A stretch of DNA of 32,236 bases from assembly GCA_903863295.1 (NCBI GenBank), contig CAIPBM010000019.1, forward strand, positions 1 through 32,236, in the 5' to 3' direction. Within the stretch, counting starts at the first letter, position 1. Each line of letters starts with the position of its first letter. This document shows, one piece after another, positions 17,650-25,773 of the stretch. Source of the DNA: an uncultured Verrucomicrobiota bacterium (GTDB lineage Bacteria > Verrucomicrobiota > Verrucomicrobiia > Methylacidiphilales > UBA1321). Made by a program: the position numbers and the translations under genes. The notes beneath the pieces were generated by a model that was not told the origin of the DNA, did not search any database, and worked only from the letters and a program-made list of their open reading frames with translations.

Positions 17650-20367
17650 ATGAAAACATTTATTGTCTGCTTAACCCTGGTCTTCTTGACGGCGGCGGTG
17701 GCCTGCGCACAGGTGAATGTCGCTTTCAAGAAGGACAGTGACTGGGGTTCCGGATTCACCGGCGAAATGACGCTGACGAATAGCGGAACGAATGCGGTAA
17801 CGGATTGGACGCTGGTGTTTACCCTGCCGCAAGGGATCACCAGCATCTGGGGAGGAACCATTTCCTCCCACTCCGGCTCGACGTATACGATCATGCCCCA
17901 AAGTTGGAACAAAACCATACCCGCCAAGGGCAGCATCACAGTGGGCTTCAATGGAAGCCCGGGCAATACCTCGGGCCCGACGGGAACGACGCTGACTCCG
18001 GTCTATTCGGGCACGACACCCACGCCGCCGGTCACACCCACCCCACCCTCGAATCCGACACCCCCAACGACCCCTGTCGCCGGAGCCGGCAATACCTCAG
18101 TCCGCGTCGGAGACGTGACCATCACCTACACGGTGGCGAATGACTGGCAGAGTGGCTTCCAGGCGAATGTGACGATCACGAATGAGACCAGTTACATCCT
18201 GAAAGGCTGGTCGATCTCCTTCATGCCCGGGGCTGGACGAAGCATCACCTCCATCTGGAACGCGCAGGTGGTCAGCGCGACCGGCGGAGTGGATGTGATC
18301 AACGCGGCTAACTATAGCTGGAACGCGGACATTCCGGCCAAGGGTAGTGTCAGTTTCGGTTTTAACGGCACTCCCGGAAACCTGACGTCGCCTCCGACGA
18401 GCTTCACCTTCACCGGACAGGAATCGACAACGCCCACCACGCCGACGCCACCGACCAACCCCACGCCACCAACGAATCCTACCCCACCCACCACGCCGCT
18501 TCCTCCGGTGACGCCGCCGTCGGGTACGCCGTACCTCAACTACGGAGAGGCGTTGCAAAAATCGCTCTTCTTTTACGACGCCCAGAGGGCGGGTGCACTT
18601 CCCGCGAATTTCCGAATCAACTGGAGGGGCGACTCCGCATTGACCGACGGCAAGGATGTCGGAATCGACCTAAGCGGTGGATTCTATGACGCGGGAGATC
18701 ATGTCAAATTCGGCCTGCCCATGATGAGCACGATCACCCTGCTCTGCTGGGGAGGAATCGAGTACAAGGACGGCTACGTCAACTCCGGTCAATGGCAGTC
18801 GTTCCTGAGTGTGGTTCGCTGGGGAACGGATTGGATCATCAAGGCTCACCCCAGTCCCAACGTGCTCTACGGTCAAGTGGGCACTGGTGAGCTGGATCAC
18901 CCGTTCTGGGGGCCAGCGGAAGTCATGACCATGGCGCGTCCTTCCTTTGCGGTCACCGCACAAAATCCCGGCACGGAACTGGCAGGCGAGGGAGCCGCGG
19001 CCATGGCAGCGGCGTCCATTCTCTTTGCCCAGGAGGATCCGGCCTACTCCCAGGTTTTGCTCACCCATGCCAAGCAGCTCTATGCCTTCGCGGATCAATA
19101 TCGCGGCAGTTATGTGAATGCGATCCCGGATGCCCGCAACTTCTATAACTCCTACTCGGGCTACAACGACGAGCTGATCTGGGGAGCGGCGTGGCTCTAC
19201 CGGGCCACAGGCGACACGACCTACCTGACGAAAGCCGAGACCTACTACGACCAGTATTATAAGAACGCCACGCTGCATTGGACCCATAGCTGGGATGACA
19301 AGAGCTATGGTGCCAGCGTGCTCCTGGCCGAGTTGACCAAGAATGCCGAATATAAAACCGCAACCGAGAAATGGCTGAACTTCTGGACCGTGGGCGATAA
19401 CGGTGCCCGCATCGCCACGACGCCGGGAGGCCTGGGCTTCCTCGATTCGTGGGGCTCCCTGCGCTATGCGGAAACCACAGCGTTCCTGGCTTACGTCTAC
19501 AGCGACACGGTGGAAGACATCGGGACTCGGTACCGGGACTTCGCCAAGCGGGAAGTCGATTACGCCCTCGGCAGCAATCCGGCCGGACACAGCTTCGTGG
19601 TCGGGTACGGCGTGAATCCGCCGATTAACCCGCACCATGCCACGGCGCACGGCTCTTGGGCGAATGACATTACGAATCCAGTGAACAACCGTCACACGAT
19701 CTACGGAGCTTTGGTGGGAGGCCCATCCTCCGCCAGCGACACGGCCTGGTCGGATGACCGGAATAACTATGTCACCAATGAAGTGGCGCTCGACTACAAC
19801 GCCGGCTTCACCGGGGCGCTGGCCCGTCTGACCAAGACGAATGGTGGCAAACCTCTGGCCAACTTCCCCGTGCCGGAAACCCCGGATGACGAGTTCTTTG
19901 TCCAGGCGGCGATCAACCAGTCGGGACCGGGATTCACCGAAATCCGCGCCTTGCTCAACAACCGCTCCGCCTTCCCGGCCGCCGGGGCGACAGACCTCTC
20001 CTTCCGTTACTACGTGAACCTGACGGAGACGATCGCCGCAGGTTACACGCCTGCGCAGGTTAAGGTCACGGTGAACTACAGCCAAGGGGCGACGGTGTCC
20101 CAATTGAAGGTCTACGACGCATCGCGGAATATCTATTATGTGGATGTCGACTTCACGGGGACGCTGATCATCCCGGGGAGCGGCACCAGCTTCTGGAAGG
20201 AAGTCCAGTTCCGCATGAGTCTGCCGAGCGGGGCACCCGCGAGTGCGTGGAATCCATCGAATGACTTCTCCTACGCAGGCTTGCTCAATGGAAGTTCCAA
20301 TGTGCAGGAGACTTCCAAGATTCCGGTCTTCTCGTCAGGCCAACTTCTAAGTGGGGATCTCCCGTAA
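17650..20367 (+). CDS. Secreted modular endoglucanase: CBM2-CBM2-GH9-CBM3c
   Basis: 905 residues from the ATG at 17650, which starts a clean signal peptide (MKTFIVCLTLVFLTAAVACA). A GTG nine bases upstream is possible, but GAGAGG would be too close to it. Order: CBM2 (about 22-122); a Pro-Thr linker; a second CBM2 (about 145-265); a long PTPPTNPTPP linker; GH9 (about 295-735) with the catalytic DAGD at 347-350, the His pair H662-H663 (INPHHATAHG) and the acid Glu711 (TNEVALDYNAGF); then a CBM3c-like domain (about 745-905, EFFVQAAINQSGPGFTEIR). GH9 fused to CBM3c is the arrangement of processive endoglucanases acting on crystalline cellulose. It is divergent from the LytS/LytTR pair and followed by its own terminator. 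Confidence 0.95.
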   Translation: MKTFIVCLTLVFLTAAVACAQVNVAFKKDSDWGSGFTGEMTLTNSGTNAVTDWTLVFTLPQGITSIWGGTISSHSGSTYTIMPQSWNKTIPAKGSITVGFNGSPGNTSGPTGTTLTPVYSGTTPTPPVTPTPPSNPTPPTTPVAGAGNTSVRVGDVTITYTVANDWQSGFQANVTITNETSYILKGWSISFMPGAGRSITSIWNAQVVSATGGVDVINAANYSWNADIPAKGSVSFGFNGTPGNLTSPPTSFTFTGQESTTPTTPTPPTNPTPPTNPTPPTTPLPPVTPPSGTPYLNYGEALQKSLFFYDAQRAGALPANFRINWRGDSALTDGKDVGIDLSGGFYDAGDHVKFGLPMMSTITLLCWGGIEYKDGYVNSGQWQSFLSVVRWGTDWIIKAHPSPNVLYGQVGTGELDHPFWGPAEVMTMARPSFAVTAQNPGTELAGEGAAAMAAASILFAQEDPAYSQVLLTHAKQLYAFADQYRGSYVNAIPDARNFYNSYSGYNDELIWGAAWLYRATGDTTYLTKAETYYDQYYKNATLHWTHSWDDKSYGASVLLAELTKNAEYKTATEKWLNFWTVGDNGARIATTPGGLGFLDSWGSLRYAETTAFLAYVYSDTVEDIGTRYRDFAKREVDYALGSNPAGHSFVVGYGVNPPINPHHATAHGSWANDITNPVNNRHTIYGALVGGPSSASDTAWSDDRNNYVTNEVALDYNAGFTGALARLTKTNGGKPLANFPVPETPDDEFFVQAAINQSGPGFTEIRALLNNRSAFPAAGATDLSFRYYVNLTETIAAGYTPAQVKVTVNYSQGATVSQLKVYDASRNIYYVDVDFTGTLIIPGSGTSFWKEVQFRMSLPSGAPASAWNPSNDFSYAGLLNGSSNVQETSKIPVFSSGQLLSGDLP

Positions 20368-20387
20368 AGTCGAGAGAGTCTTCAACT

Positions 20388-20433
20388 GCTTCTCTCCGGC
20401 AGGCCGATATTGGTCGCCGGAGAGGAGCTTTTT
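20388..20433 (+). terminator. Rho-independent terminator of the GH9 gene
   Basis: A 13-bp stem (GCTTCTCTCCGGC pairing with GCCGGAGAGGAGC, one G-T wobble) has a 15-base loop and is followed by TTTTT, starting 21 bases after the cellulase stop. This is the clearest terminator in the window. Confidence 0.88.
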
Positions 20434-20488
20434 GACAGTTTGCCCCATTGAAAAATCCGGTAGGTTTCTAATGTGTGCTTACCGAAGA

Positions 20489-20650
20489 TTAATGCTGAAC
20501 CGTCGTCTCCGTCGTTGTTGTTTCGGTAGGGTGATGAGTAACCACCGTTTCTGTGGTTCGCGTGGTTGTATCTGGTGTATCGCTGACACTGATGCACCCG
20601 GTCAGGGCTGTGACGGCTGTGATCGTGCAGATCAAAACGAATGTTTTCAT
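20489..20650 (-). CDS. Tiny Thr-rich lipoprotein
   Basis: 53 residues: MKTFVLICTITAVTALTGC, a short lipoprotein signal peptide with lipobox LTGC, then a very low-complexity tail of Thr with Glu, Val and His (TETTTTETTVQH). The frame is open upstream to 20830, but the ATG at 20650 starts exactly at the lipoprotein signal, so the shorter form is chosen. The Shine-Dalgarno is weak. It resembles the small lipoprotein at 22741-22899 in size, signal peptide and Thr run. Entericidin-like or envelope-stress roles are possible; the function is unknown. Confidence 0.6.
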   Translation of the reverse strand: MKTFVLICTITAVTALTGCISVSDTPDTTTRTTETVVTHHPTETTTTETTVQH

Positions 20651-20880
20651 GTTTTCTAAAGCGCAACACCTATGCCGCCAATTAAGCATTTTTATAAATA
20701 GCTTGAGCCGAGTGACCTCTGAGATTTGAAGATTCTTACCTCGCAATTGTGGGTTAGGTGAAATGCACGAAATTGGTTTAGCGGGTGGCAAACTGCCTTC
20801 GCCTACAATCGCTGACGCAGGCAGTTCCAAGCGGCATTAAATCTTTTACAATCGACAAGCTCTGCGCTTCGATAGCGCAC

Positions 20881-21360
20881 ATGATACCTTCTTTGGAAAT
20901 CTTCCGCGATCTCCCGGTCCAAAAAGTCGCGGCGGGAGAATGTATCATTGCACAGGGCGCCAGCACCGGGCATCTCTTTATCTTGATTGAGGGTAAAGTG
21001 GAGATCGTCAAAGATGAAAAATCGGTGGCGGTAAGCGGTCAGCCAGGGGATATCTTTGGAGATATCTCGGCACTTCTGGGCATACCTCACACCACCTCGG
21101 TGAAGGCGGTGCGCGAGTCGAGTTTTTATGTCGTGGAGGAGGCCAGGCCGTTTCTGGAACAAAATCCCACGGTCTGTATGCACCTTTGCGAACTGTTAGC
21201 GCGTCGACTGGTTTCCGTGACAGATTATCTGGTGAATTTAAAGCACCAGTTCACCGGGCACGATCACCTGGGCCTTGTCGACGAAGTTCTCGACAGCCTG
21301 ATCCACCGGCATCCGAGGAAACGGATTCCGCCACGTCAATCAGACGCTGACCTCGCGTAG
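20881..21360 (+). CDS. Cyclic-nucleotide-binding-domain protein without output domain
   Basis: 159 residues from ATG 20881. A GTG at 20785 would add 32 residues that do not look like the family. The protein is a CRP-type beta-roll: LPVQKVAAGECIIAQGAS, GHLFILIEGKVEIVK, GDIFGDISALLGIPHTTSV, then a C-terminal helix (VCMHLCELLARRLVSVTDYLVNLKH). There is no helix-turn-helix, so it does not bind DNA in the CRP manner. In the phosphate-binding cassette the usual Glu is Asp and the Arg position reads His-Thr, so cAMP/cGMP binding in the standard way is doubtful. Its 3' end overlaps the convergent metallophosphoesterase gene by 21 bases. Confidence 0.8.
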   Translation: MIPSLEIFRDLPVQKVAAGECIIAQGASTGHLFILIEGKVEIVKDEKSVAVSGQPGDIFGDISALLGIPHTTSVKAVRESSFYVVEEARPFLEQNPTVCMHLCELLARRLVSVTDYLVNLKHQFTGHDHLGLVDEVLDSLIHRHPRKRIPPRQSDADLA

Positions 21361-22071
21361 GTCTTTAACGGAGCGATCCCACGCCGAATTCCACTCGGCG
21401 GTCATCGTCTCCAGATCCAGCGTGAGTGTGGTAGGCTGGGAGCCGGTTTGCCGTCCGGTGTTGAAAACCCAGGTGCGTCCAATTTTATCGACCCAGGAAC
21501 CGGGTTCACTAAAGGGGGCATTATGAATATGACCACTGAGAACCATGTCGGGCTGAAAGCGATCAATCCACTTGCGCAGAAAGGCGTCGCCAATGTATTT
21601 GCGACCGCTCCAACTGGTGCTTGATCCCTCCGGGGGGGCGTGATGAATCCAGATCCAGCGCTTGCAGGAATGGGTCGCTTCGCGTTCAAGCTGCTTTTCA
21701 AGTTCAGCCCGTGAAAGCTCGCCATCCCACCAAGGGCAGACGGTGATCCGGGTGTCCTCCAGATCAAAGCCATCGCCATCCACATAGATGCCTTCACCAC
21801 GGGAATCCTGCAGCCATTGCGCGATCGATTCGTCGGCGGCATTGCGGCTGTCGCCGTCGTGATTACCTGAACTGATGACCAACTTGGCGTTTTTGGTCAA
21901 CAGGCCAAAGTATTTTTCGACGACCGTGATTTGGGTATCCAAATCCAGGGCGGAACTTATATCGAGCAGATCGCCGCCAATAATGATGAGGTCATATTCA
22001 GCGGCGTTGGCCAGCAACCAATCGAACTGTTTGAGGGAAAAATGGAGATCAGCGAGGAAAATTAATTTCAT
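21340..22071 (-). CDS. Calcineurin-type metallophosphoesterase
   Basis: 243 residues with the complete two-metal motif set: D8-x-H10 (FLADLHFS), GGD34, GNHD (69-72), a metal-ligand His in WIWIHHAPPEG, and GHIH in MVLSGHIHNAP. No signal peptide or membrane helix is seen, so it is probably cytoplasmic. The substrate is undetermined; family members act on cyclic nucleotides, phosphoproteins, nucleotides or UDP-sugar lipids. It is encoded convergently with a cyclic-nucleotide-fold protein, which raises but does not prove a cyclic nucleotide link. Confidence 0.9.
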   Translation of the reverse strand: MKLIFLADLHFSLKQFDWLLANAAEYDLIIIGGDLLDISSALDLDTQITVVEKYFGLLTKNAKLVISSGNHDGDSRNAADESIAQWLQDSRGEGIYVDGDGFDLEDTRITVCPWWDGELSRAELEKQLEREATHSCKRWIWIHHAPPEGSSTSWSGRKYIGDAFLRKWIDRFQPDMVLSGHIHNAPFSEPGSWVDKIGRTWVFNTGRQTGSQPTTLTLDLETMTAEWNSAWDRSVKDLREVSV

Positions 22072-22199
22072 GTCCCGAAATTAAAGAATCCATTTCTCCT
22101 TCGATCCTGGCGGGGACTCCACGTAAAGGCCCGGAGAAGTGATGATTCTCTATTAGGGGATATTGCCGTTTTGGGCGCGACACTCAAGGAAACTTAAGT

Positions 22200-22718
22200 C
22201 TAGGCAGGAATCGGCGTCGTAGACGAAATGTCAGTGGCTTTTAGGGACTCGAAGATGGACCGGGCGATTTGCTGCTTGTCCGGATCGTCATCGCAATGCA
22301 CGACGATGAGCATGTTCCCCTCGCTCAGTTTACCGGCGTAGAGCTTCGCTTCATACTCGGGAATACCGAGCCCGATCAGGCAGCCCCCCAGTCCACCCAC
22401 GGTGGCTCCGACCGCTGCGGCACTGAGGGCCGACATGAGGGGACCTGCGGCGATAAATGGCCCCACGCCCGGGATCATCAACGCACCCATGCCGAGGAGA
22501 AAACCAGCGAGTCCACCGACCAAGCCTCCCGCACCAGTGCCTGCTACGGTCGCTTCAGGAGCTTTGGTCGAATTGACCTGAACGAGGGTATTGGCACCGT
22601 CCGAGTTCGAATAGAGGAAAGAAATATCCCTCGAAACGAAGCCCGCTTGTCTCAGTTGATCGATGGCCTCCTCCGCCTGATGGGGGGTGGCCACCAAGGC
22701 TGAGACAGCGGTTTTCAT
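22200..22718 (-). CDS. YflT-like general stress protein with glycine-zipper region
   Basis: 172 residues from the ATG at 22718. An in-frame ATG at 22751 and an open frame to 22847 exist, but the conserved domain begins at MKTAVSALVATPHQAEEAI. Residues 1-45 match the start of the general-stress-protein-17M/YflT-like domain (EEAIDQLRQAGFVSRDISFL). Residues about 60-125 are a Gly/Ala-rich segment of glycine-zipper type (GTGAGGLVGGLAGFLLGMG) that could insert in or associate with membranes. The C-terminal part closes the domain (YAGKLSEGNMLIVVHCDDDP). Its gene is 22 bases downstream of a tiny lipoprotein gene on the same strand and probably shares its transcript. A stress role is inferred from the family. 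Confidence 0.75.
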   Translation of the reverse strand: MKTAVSALVATPHQAEEAIDQLRQAGFVSRDISFLYSNSDGANTLVQVNSTKAPEATVAGTGAGGLVGGLAGFLLGMGALMIPGVGPFIAAGPLMSALSAAAVGATVGGLGGCLIGLGIPEYEAKLYAGKLSEGNMLIVVHCDDDPDKQQIARSIFESLKATDISSTTPIPA

Positions 22719-22740
22719 TTTGTGGGGAGCAGCGACCGAA

Positions 22741-22899
22741 TTACTGTCCATTCTGAGTATGACGGGGGTGCATATCCTTGGAGTCGTAGCTTGCGGATTG
22801 GTAGGAGGACGTTGTTGTCGTGCGATCTCTATCGGAACAGCAACCAACCATGCCGAGCAGACCGAACCCTGTGAGACAGATAAGCAATGTTTTAATCAT
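22741..22899 (-). CDS. Tiny Thr/Ser-rich lipoprotein
   Basis: 52 residues: MIKTLLICLTGFGLLGMVGC is a lipoprotein signal with lipobox MVGC, followed by CSDRDRTTTTSSYQSASYD and a polar tail. The frame extends upstream to 23109, but the lipoprotein signal fixes the start at 22899. It matches the 53-residue lipoprotein at 20489-20650 in layout: same size, similar signal, Thr run soon after the Cys. It precedes the YflT/glycine-zipper gene by 22 bases, suggesting a small envelope-stress operon. Confidence 0.6.
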   Translation of the reverse strand: MIKTLLICLTGFGLLGMVGCCSDRDRTTTTSSYQSASYDSKDMHPRHTQNGQ

Positions 22900-23068
22900 G
22901 CTTACGGAGATGCAAAGGCTGTGCCATGCCGGGGCATGCGGGGTAAGTCTCTCGATGGTAGTCAGTTGCGACTTTAGCCTTAAATCGGCAAAGTAAAAAG
23001 CAACGTGAAACGCATGATAGTTGGAGCGGGAGATGCAATACGCCCGAGTCCTCGCGGCGAACGAGGGA

Positions 23069-23467
23069 TCAGGCTTCTTCTTCCTCGACCGTCGTTGTGG
23101 TGGTTCCATCCCGGCTCACGGTGGTGCGTTTACGAATGACGCGCCGATGCACGAAGCCGGTTTCACCGAACAATCCCGCGATTCCCAGGATAACGTAGGC
23201 CCAGAACCAAAGGTTATTTGGGCCTACATCAATGTAAATATAGTAGGCCATCAGGAACCGGGGAAAGAAAAGCCAGGAAAGGAAATTAACCAAATCGGGC
23301 AAAGGATTGGGCGGATAGACCATGCCGAGCCAAGCAAAGAAGAGGGCCAGCCGCGGAAAGAAGAGACCCACGACAAGGAGCCAGGCCGCAAGGTGGCCGG
23401 TGGCGATAAGATGATTTAAATCCATAGGAAACGGAAGGGGGGGGCAACTGCTTGCCAAAACAAGCAC
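23069..23467 (-). CDS. Small integral membrane protein, unknown
   Basis: 132 residues if started at the GTG at 23467, which has a strong GGAGGAGG five bases upstream. An ATG at 23485 lies before that ribosome binding site, and an ATG at 23425 starts just ahead of the first helix. About three membrane helices are visible: LIATGHLAAWLLVVGLFFPRL, FLSWLFFPRFLMAYYIYI and WFWAYVILGIAGLFG. The C-terminus is cytoplasmic-looking and charged, with a run of five Thr followed by Val and four Glu. I do not recognise the family. It is divergent from prfC. Confidence 0.6.
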   Translation of the reverse strand: MLVLASSCPPLPFPMDLNHLIATGHLAAWLLVVGLFFPRLALFFAWLGMVYPPNPLPDLVNFLSWLFFPRFLMAYYIYIDVGPNNLWFWAYVILGIAGLFGETGFVHRRVIRKRTTVSRDGTTTTTVEEEEA

Positions 23468-23470
23468 GGT

Positions 23471-23480
23471 TCCCTCCTCC
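23471..23480 (-). promoter_or_regulatory. Strong RBS that favours a GTG start
   Basis: GGAGGAGGGA on the minus strand, ending two bases before the GTG at 23467; the GGAGGAGG core is five bases from it. It lies inside the longer reading frame that starts at 23485 and argues against that start. Confidence 0.6.
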
Positions 23481-23654
23481 TGCATCAGCTATGCCATGTT
23501 GACGCCGTAGGTTTCTCCTCTGAGTGGGATGCATCACGGAGGATCAAGACAAGCATTTCGCAAGATGAGATCCATCCGCACTCGCTTTATGTCGCTTCCA
23601 ACTTTAAGAACCGCGAGGCCTCTTTTGTTGCTCGTTAATGGCGAAGAATTGGGT

Positions 23655-25316
23655 ATGCTACACCGCTCCATGTCTCTTACCGAAGCCCTAGAACCTGAAC
23701 GGTCGCTTGATCCCAGTTTGCGGGGTGAAGTGCTGAAACGCCGCACGTTTGCAATTATCTCCCATCCCGATGCGGGGAAAACGACGCTGACGGAAAAGCT
23801 TTTGCTCTACGGCGGCGCGGTCAATTTGGCGGGGAGCGTGACCAGCCGCAAGGATCAACGGGCGACGACGAGCGACTGGATGGAGATGGAGAAGCAGCGC
23901 GGTATTTCGGTCTCCTCCACCGTGTTGCAGTTTGAGTATGGCGGCTGCGTGATCAATCTACTTGATACACCCGGCCACAAGGATTTTTCCGAGGACACCT
24001 ATCGCGTCCTGACGGCTGTTGATGCCGCGGTGATGGTGATCGATGCTGGTAAAGGTATCCAAGCGCAGACCCGGAAGCTATTTGAGGTCTGCCGACTCCG
24101 CGGGGTGCCGATTTTCACTTTCATGAACAAGATGGATCGCCCCTCGCGTCCGCCGCTGGAGTTGCTGGATGAACTCGAATCGGTCCTGGGTATCCAGGCG
24201 ATGCCGCTAAACTGGCCGATGGGCGATGGCCCCGAATTTCGCGGGGTCTTTGATCGTGAAACCAAGCAGGTGCATCTCTTTGAACGAACTGCCCAAGGAG
24301 CCTACCGGGCACCGGTGGCGGTGCGGGATATCGAAGACGATCTCGTCCGTGAAACGATGGACCCTGGGGTCTATCGTCGCGTTTGCGAAGAATTGTCGCT
24401 GCTGGAAGGAGCGGGATCATCTTTCGATTTCGCGGCGGTACAGGCGGGCACATTGACGCCCGTTTTCTTCGGCAGCGCCGCGAATAACTTTGGCGTGCAA
24501 CTTTTGCTGGATCGCTTTTTGGAACTGGCACCGCCTCCCGCGCCGCGAAAATATGCCGGCGGAACGGTCGAGCCGACGGAAAAGGATTTCTCCGGTTTCG
24601 TTTTCAAGATTCAGGCCAACATGAATCCGAAGCACCGGGACCGGGTCGCGTTCATCCGCATAGTCTCCGGAACCTTTGAGCGGGACATGGTCGTGATCAA
24701 CACCCGCACGGGAAAGAAAATCCGTCTGTCGAATTCCCAGCGGCTATTCGCGAAGGAACGGGAGACCATCGATACGGCGTTCGCGGGCGACGTGGTCGGC
24801 ATCGTCGGCAACCACGATTTCCTGATGGGCGATACCCTGGCGCAGCAGCCGGAGATTCAATTCGACGAAATTCCCCGGTTCGCCCCCGAATGTTTTGCTT
24901 TCCTCCACAACACGAGCTCGGCCAAGTTCAAGCGCTTCCGGGAAGGTCTCGATCAATTACTGAAGGAAGGTCTCGCGCAACCTTTTGAGCTACCCGGTTC
25001 CTATCAAAATGTTCCCCTGCTGGGTGCAGTGGGACCGCTCCAGTTTGAAGTACTGAAATACCGACTGGAAGCGGAATATGGTGCGGAATGTCGCGTGGAA
25101 ATGACCGATTGGCGGATTGTGCGCTGGATGCAGCCGCCGCCTGGAACCGAAGCGGAAGGGAAAGCGCTGCGACCCACGGTGCCGAGCGGTTCAAAATTGG
25201 CGGTGGATGCGTTCGGGGCCTATGCGGTGCTGCTGCCTGATACCTGGGCCGCGAAATCGCTTGAGACGCAAAACAAGGATTGGGTTATTCAATCCTCACC
25301 TCCGAAAAAAGTTTAA
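23655..25316 (+). CDS. prfC: Peptide chain release factor 3 (RF3 GTPase)
   Basis: 553 residues from the ATG at 23655. The frame is open to 23529, but those 42 residues are outside the family, and a second ATG lies at 23670. RF3 is the translational GTPase that recycles RF1/RF2 from ribosomes after peptide release. Motifs: G1 SHPDAGKTTLTEKLL (about 36-50), the switch I region with KDQRATTSDWMEMEKQRGIS, G3 DTPGHKDFSED, G4 MNKMDRP. The RF3-specific domains 2 and 3 follow (FSGFVFKIQANMNPKHRDR; GAVGPLQFEVLKYRLEAEYG). Length and order match E. coli RF3 (529 residues). All elements look functional. Confidence 0.95.
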   Translation: MLHRSMSLTEALEPERSLDPSLRGEVLKRRTFAIISHPDAGKTTLTEKLLLYGGAVNLAGSVTSRKDQRATTSDWMEMEKQRGISVSSTVLQFEYGGCVINLLDTPGHKDFSEDTYRVLTAVDAAVMVIDAGKGIQAQTRKLFEVCRLRGVPIFTFMNKMDRPSRPPLELLDELESVLGIQAMPLNWPMGDGPEFRGVFDRETKQVHLFERTAQGAYRAPVAVRDIEDDLVRETMDPGVYRRVCEELSLLEGAGSSFDFAAVQAGTLTPVFFGSAANNFGVQLLLDRFLELAPPPAPRKYAGGTVEPTEKDFSGFVFKIQANMNPKHRDRVAFIRIVSGTFERDMVVINTRTGKKIRLSNSQRLFAKERETIDTAFAGDVVGIVGNHDFLMGDTLAQQPEIQFDEIPRFAPECFAFLHNTSSAKFKRFREGLDQLLKEGLAQPFELPGSYQNVPLLGAVGPLQFEVLKYRLEAEYGAECRVEMTDWRIVRWMQPPPGTEAEGKALRPTVPSGSKLAVDAFGAYAVLLPDTWAAKSLETQNKDWVIQSSPPKKV

Positions 25317-25335
25317 CATTTACCACCCGAAAACC

Positions 25336-25773
25336 ATGTATCCCCGTCTCATCTGGTCGATCCTTCTGCTCTGCTGCTCCTTGACGTGGAGTTTCAGCGT
25401 CTATGCGAGCGAGCCCTCCATGACCATTCCTGAGAAATACATCCCTCTGATTAAAACCACCGATCTGGTTGAGGTGACGGGTACCAACGACCTGGGAGGA
25501 TCAGAGGATTTTTCCATCAACGATGCCAAGGCCATCCGGCAATTTGTTGAGCTCCTCACCTCGGATCGTTATACGGCGGTGCCGAAAGACCTGAAGCCCA
25601 AGTTCAAGTCGCTGTCCTTCTATCACGTTCGCTTGTCCGCCAAGGGAGTTCCCATCCTGGAATTTCAGATGATAGCCGATTCCATTTTGGACATCCCGAA
25701 GGAGACCTTCTACTACATGGAATCGGATCGTTATTCGGAGAACATCATGGCGCCGTTGCTAAGGCTTCGGTAA
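25336..25773 (+). CDS. Small secreted protein, unknown
   Basis: 145 residues from the ATG at 25336, chosen because a signal peptide starts there (MYPRLIWSILLLCCSLTWSF, cut near VYA-SEP); the frame itself is open further upstream inside prfC. The mature part of about 118 residues is mixed alpha/beta, with FSINDAKAIRQFVELLTSDRY and LSFYHVRLSAKGVPILEFQM, a pattern seen in small periplasmic proteins of unknown role. It begins 19 bases after prfC and ends overlapping the convergent NlpC/P60 gene by 15 bases. No function is assigned. Confidence 0.65.
   Translation: MYPRLIWSILLLCCSLTWSFSVYASEPSMTIPEKYIPLIKTTDLVEVTGTNDLGGSEDFSINDAKAIRQFVELLTSDRYTAVPKDLKPKFKSLSFYHVRLSAKGVPILEFQMIADSILDIPKETFYYMESDRYSENIMAPLLRLR

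Noticed and set aside
18670-20103. 477-codon open frame antisense to the GH9 cellulase
   Set aside because: It is a shadow of a GC-rich gene. The sense frame has full GH9 and CBM3c motifs; the antisense product has no recognisable domain and is Arg/Val/Gly rich as expected of a reverse frame.
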